This document shows positions 62,419-64,000 of a stretch of 64,000 bases of DNA, piece after piece. Numbering within the stretch: position 1 is the first letter of the stretch; each line of letters opens with the position of its first letter. Below the pieces are notes generated by a model that made no database searches, was not told the DNA's origin, and was given only the letters and a program-made list of their open reading frames with translations. Source of the stretch: Psococerastis gibbosa (lineage: Eukaryota; Arthropoda; Insecta; Psocodea; Psocidae); assembly GCA_963971405.1 (NCBI GenBank), contig OZ020491.1, positions 34,833,019 through 34,897,018 of the forward strand, given 5' to 3'. Position numbers and translations under genes: made by a program.

Positions 62419-64000
62419 ATTGCTCAATGTTAAATTCAATACAGTGAGCCAAAGTAAGCAAAATTAAGACACCCTTATCATATCAAGACCTTTTGAAAAA
62501 TAAAATAAGTAAATAGCTATTTTTCTTATTCTTGTCGAATGAATTTTTTTTAGCTACATTTACACCGATGAACACGCACAAACAATTGCTCAATGTTAAG
62601 TACAATACATTGAGCCAAAATAAGCAAAATTAAGACACCTATATCTTTTTAAAACCTTTAAAAAAAATAAAATAAGTAAATAGCTATTTTTCTTATTCTT
62701 GTCGAATGAATTTTTTTTAGCTACATTTACACCGATGAACACGCAGGAGCAATTGCTCAATGTTTAGTACAATACAATGAGCCAAAATAAGCAAAATTAA
62801 GACACCCTTATCATATCAAGACCTTTAAAAAAAATAAAATAAGTAAATAGCTATTTTTTTTTATTCTTGTCGAATGAATTTTTTTTAGCAACATTTAAAC
62901 CGATGAACACGCAGGAGCAAATGCTCAATGTCAAGTACAATACGGTGAGCCAAAATAAGCAAAATTAAGACACCTATATTTTTTTAAAACCTTTAAAAAA
63001 ATAAAATAAGTAAATAGCTATTTTTTTAATTCTTGTCGTATGAATTTTTTTTAGCTACATCTACACCGATGAACACGCAGGAGCAATTGCTCAATGTTAA
63101 GTACAATACATTGAGCCAAAATAAGCAAAACTAAGACACCTATATCTTTCTAAAACCTTTAAAAAAAATAAAATAAGTAAATAGCTATTTTTCTTATTCT
63201 TGTCGAATGAATTTTTTTTAGCTACATTTACACCGATGAACACGCAGGAGAAATTGCTCAATGTTAATTTTAATACAATGAGCCAAAATAAGCCAAATTA
63301 AGACACCCGTGTCATATCAAGACCTTTAAAAAAAATAAAATAAGTATATAGCTATTTTTCGTATTCTTGTCGAATGAATTTTTTTTAGCTACATTTACAC
63401 CGATGAACACGCAGGAGCAATTGCTCAATGTTAAATTCAATACAGTGAGCCAAAGTAAGCAAAATTAAGACACCCTTATCATATCAAGACCTTTTGAAAA
63501 ATAAAATAAGTAAATAGCTATTTTTCTTATTCTTGTCGAATGAATTTTTTTTAGCTACATTTACACCGATGAACACGCACAAACAATTGCTCAATGTTAA
63601 GTACAATACATTGAGCCAAAATAAGCAAAATTAAGACACCTATATCTTTTTAAAACCTTTAAAAAAAATAAAATAAGTAAATAGCTATTTTTCTTATTCT
63701 TGTCGAATGAATTTTTTTTAGCTACATTTACACCGATGAACACGCAGGAGCAATTGCTCAATGTTTAGTACAATACAATGAGCCAAAATAAGCAAAATTA
63801 AGACACCCGCGTCATACCAAGACCTTTAAAAAAAATAAAATAAGTAAATAGCTATTTTTTTTATTCTTGTCGAATGAATTTTTTTTAGCAACATTTACAC
63901 CGATGAACACGCAGGAGCATGTGGCCGATGTTAAGTACAATACAATGAGCCTAAATAAGCAAATAAGACACCTATATCTTTTTAAGACCTTTAAAAAAAA
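62419..64000 (+). repeat. Right-end HOR segment: 6-mer plus start of the next copy
   Basis: Order: m4, m5, m6, m7 (with ACGGTGAGCC), m8, m3 (62419-63419, 1,001 bp), then m4, m5, m6/m20 hybrid (CCCGCGTCATACC) and the start of m21. The block at 17809 has m4, m5, m6/m20 directly, so here an extra 6-mer is inserted, or was lost there. The window ends inside the A-tract of the m21-type monomer, so the last monomer is partial. Confidence 0.85.

Larger units (their letters stand above)
1..64000 (+). repeat. AT-rich satellite array, ~166-167 bp monomer, ~385 copies
   Basis: The entire window is a head-to-tail array. Conserved anchors recur every 164-168 bp: the ATTGCTCAATG start, GAGCC, AAGACACC, the A-tract before AATAAAATAAG, TAGCTATTT, TCTTGTCGAATGAA, the T-tract, and CCGATGAACACGCA. 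All copies lie in the same orientation and I saw no inversion, foreign insertion or non-repeat gap. Both ends of the window lie inside the array, so its true length is unknown. Arrays like this are typical of eukaryotic centromeric or pericentromeric heterochromatin; that location is inferred from architecture, not shown. I did not recognise the monomer as a named satellite family. Confidence 0.98.

Noticed and set aside
1-64000. CRISPR array
   Set aside because: The repeats are ~166 bp, contiguous and similar along their whole length. There are no short direct repeats separated by unique spacers and no cas-like gene.
1-64000. Transposon, MITE or LTR origin or insertion
   Set aside because: I saw no terminal inverted repeats with target-site duplication, no LTR, no transposase or reverse-transcriptase frame, and no break in monomer phase that needs an insertion. 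Remote origin of the monomer from a transposon cannot be excluded.
1-64000. Bacterial or plasmid iteron origin
   Set aside because: Iterons are about 20 bp and arrays are short. A 64 kb array with nested HOR and no gene is not a bacterial feature.

Overview
The whole 64 kb window is one uninterrupted tandem satellite array. I find no protein-coding gene, RNA gene, transposon, CRISPR array, telomere repeat or unique-sequence interruption. About 385 copies of a 164-168 bp monomer run head to tail in one orientation from the first base to the last. A typical monomer (3498-3664) is about 71% A+T. This is eukaryotic heterochromatin-type DNA, most likely a centromeric or pericentromeric core, because such arrays are the usual home of long, single-orientation, higher-order satellites. 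I do not recognise the monomer and cannot name the species. CpG is hardly depleted (observed/expected about 0.9 in the monomer), which fits a lineage with little cytosine methylation better than a vertebrate.

The monomers are not random variants. I could sort nearly all into about 27 recurring subclasses, called m1-m27 here, each recognised by private diagnostic bases. Their order recurs: m1 to m16, then m14-m15-m16 again, then m17 to m27. This is a 30-monomer higher-order repeat (HOR) of about 4,995 bp, seen cleanly at 33295-38289 and 41953-46946. The rest is this HOR with blocks deleted, duplicated or joined through hybrid monomers. Blocks counted from one m4 to the next contain 29, 31, 27, 9, 24, 1, 24, 38 and 52 monomers.

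Layout. 1-3331 is heterogeneous, partly scrambled monomers. 3332-17808 holds three rearranged HOR copies. 17809-27469 is a 9-mer, then a tandem pair of 24-mers. 28634-31628 is a tandem pair of 9-mers. About 30165-47188 is a tandem duplication with an 8,658 bp period. 44949-52253 is a run of 1,998 bp 12-mers, the last truncated and carrying a 188 bp deletion. 52254-58091 is a more divergent island with its own short tandem duplications. 58092-64000 returns to the main HOR and copies much of 14318-18.2 kb about 44.7 kb away.

Each monomer carries an A-tract and a T-tract about 45 bp apart, a near-palindrome centred on AAATAGCTATTT, and a short dyad of up to 9 bp around GCTCAATGT. A roughly 18 bp segment switches between two states (A and B), recalling the A/B box of primate alpha satellite. 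Minus-strand open frames of 60-113 codons recur, but they begin at TTG and follow the repeat, so I regard them as by-products of the satellite.
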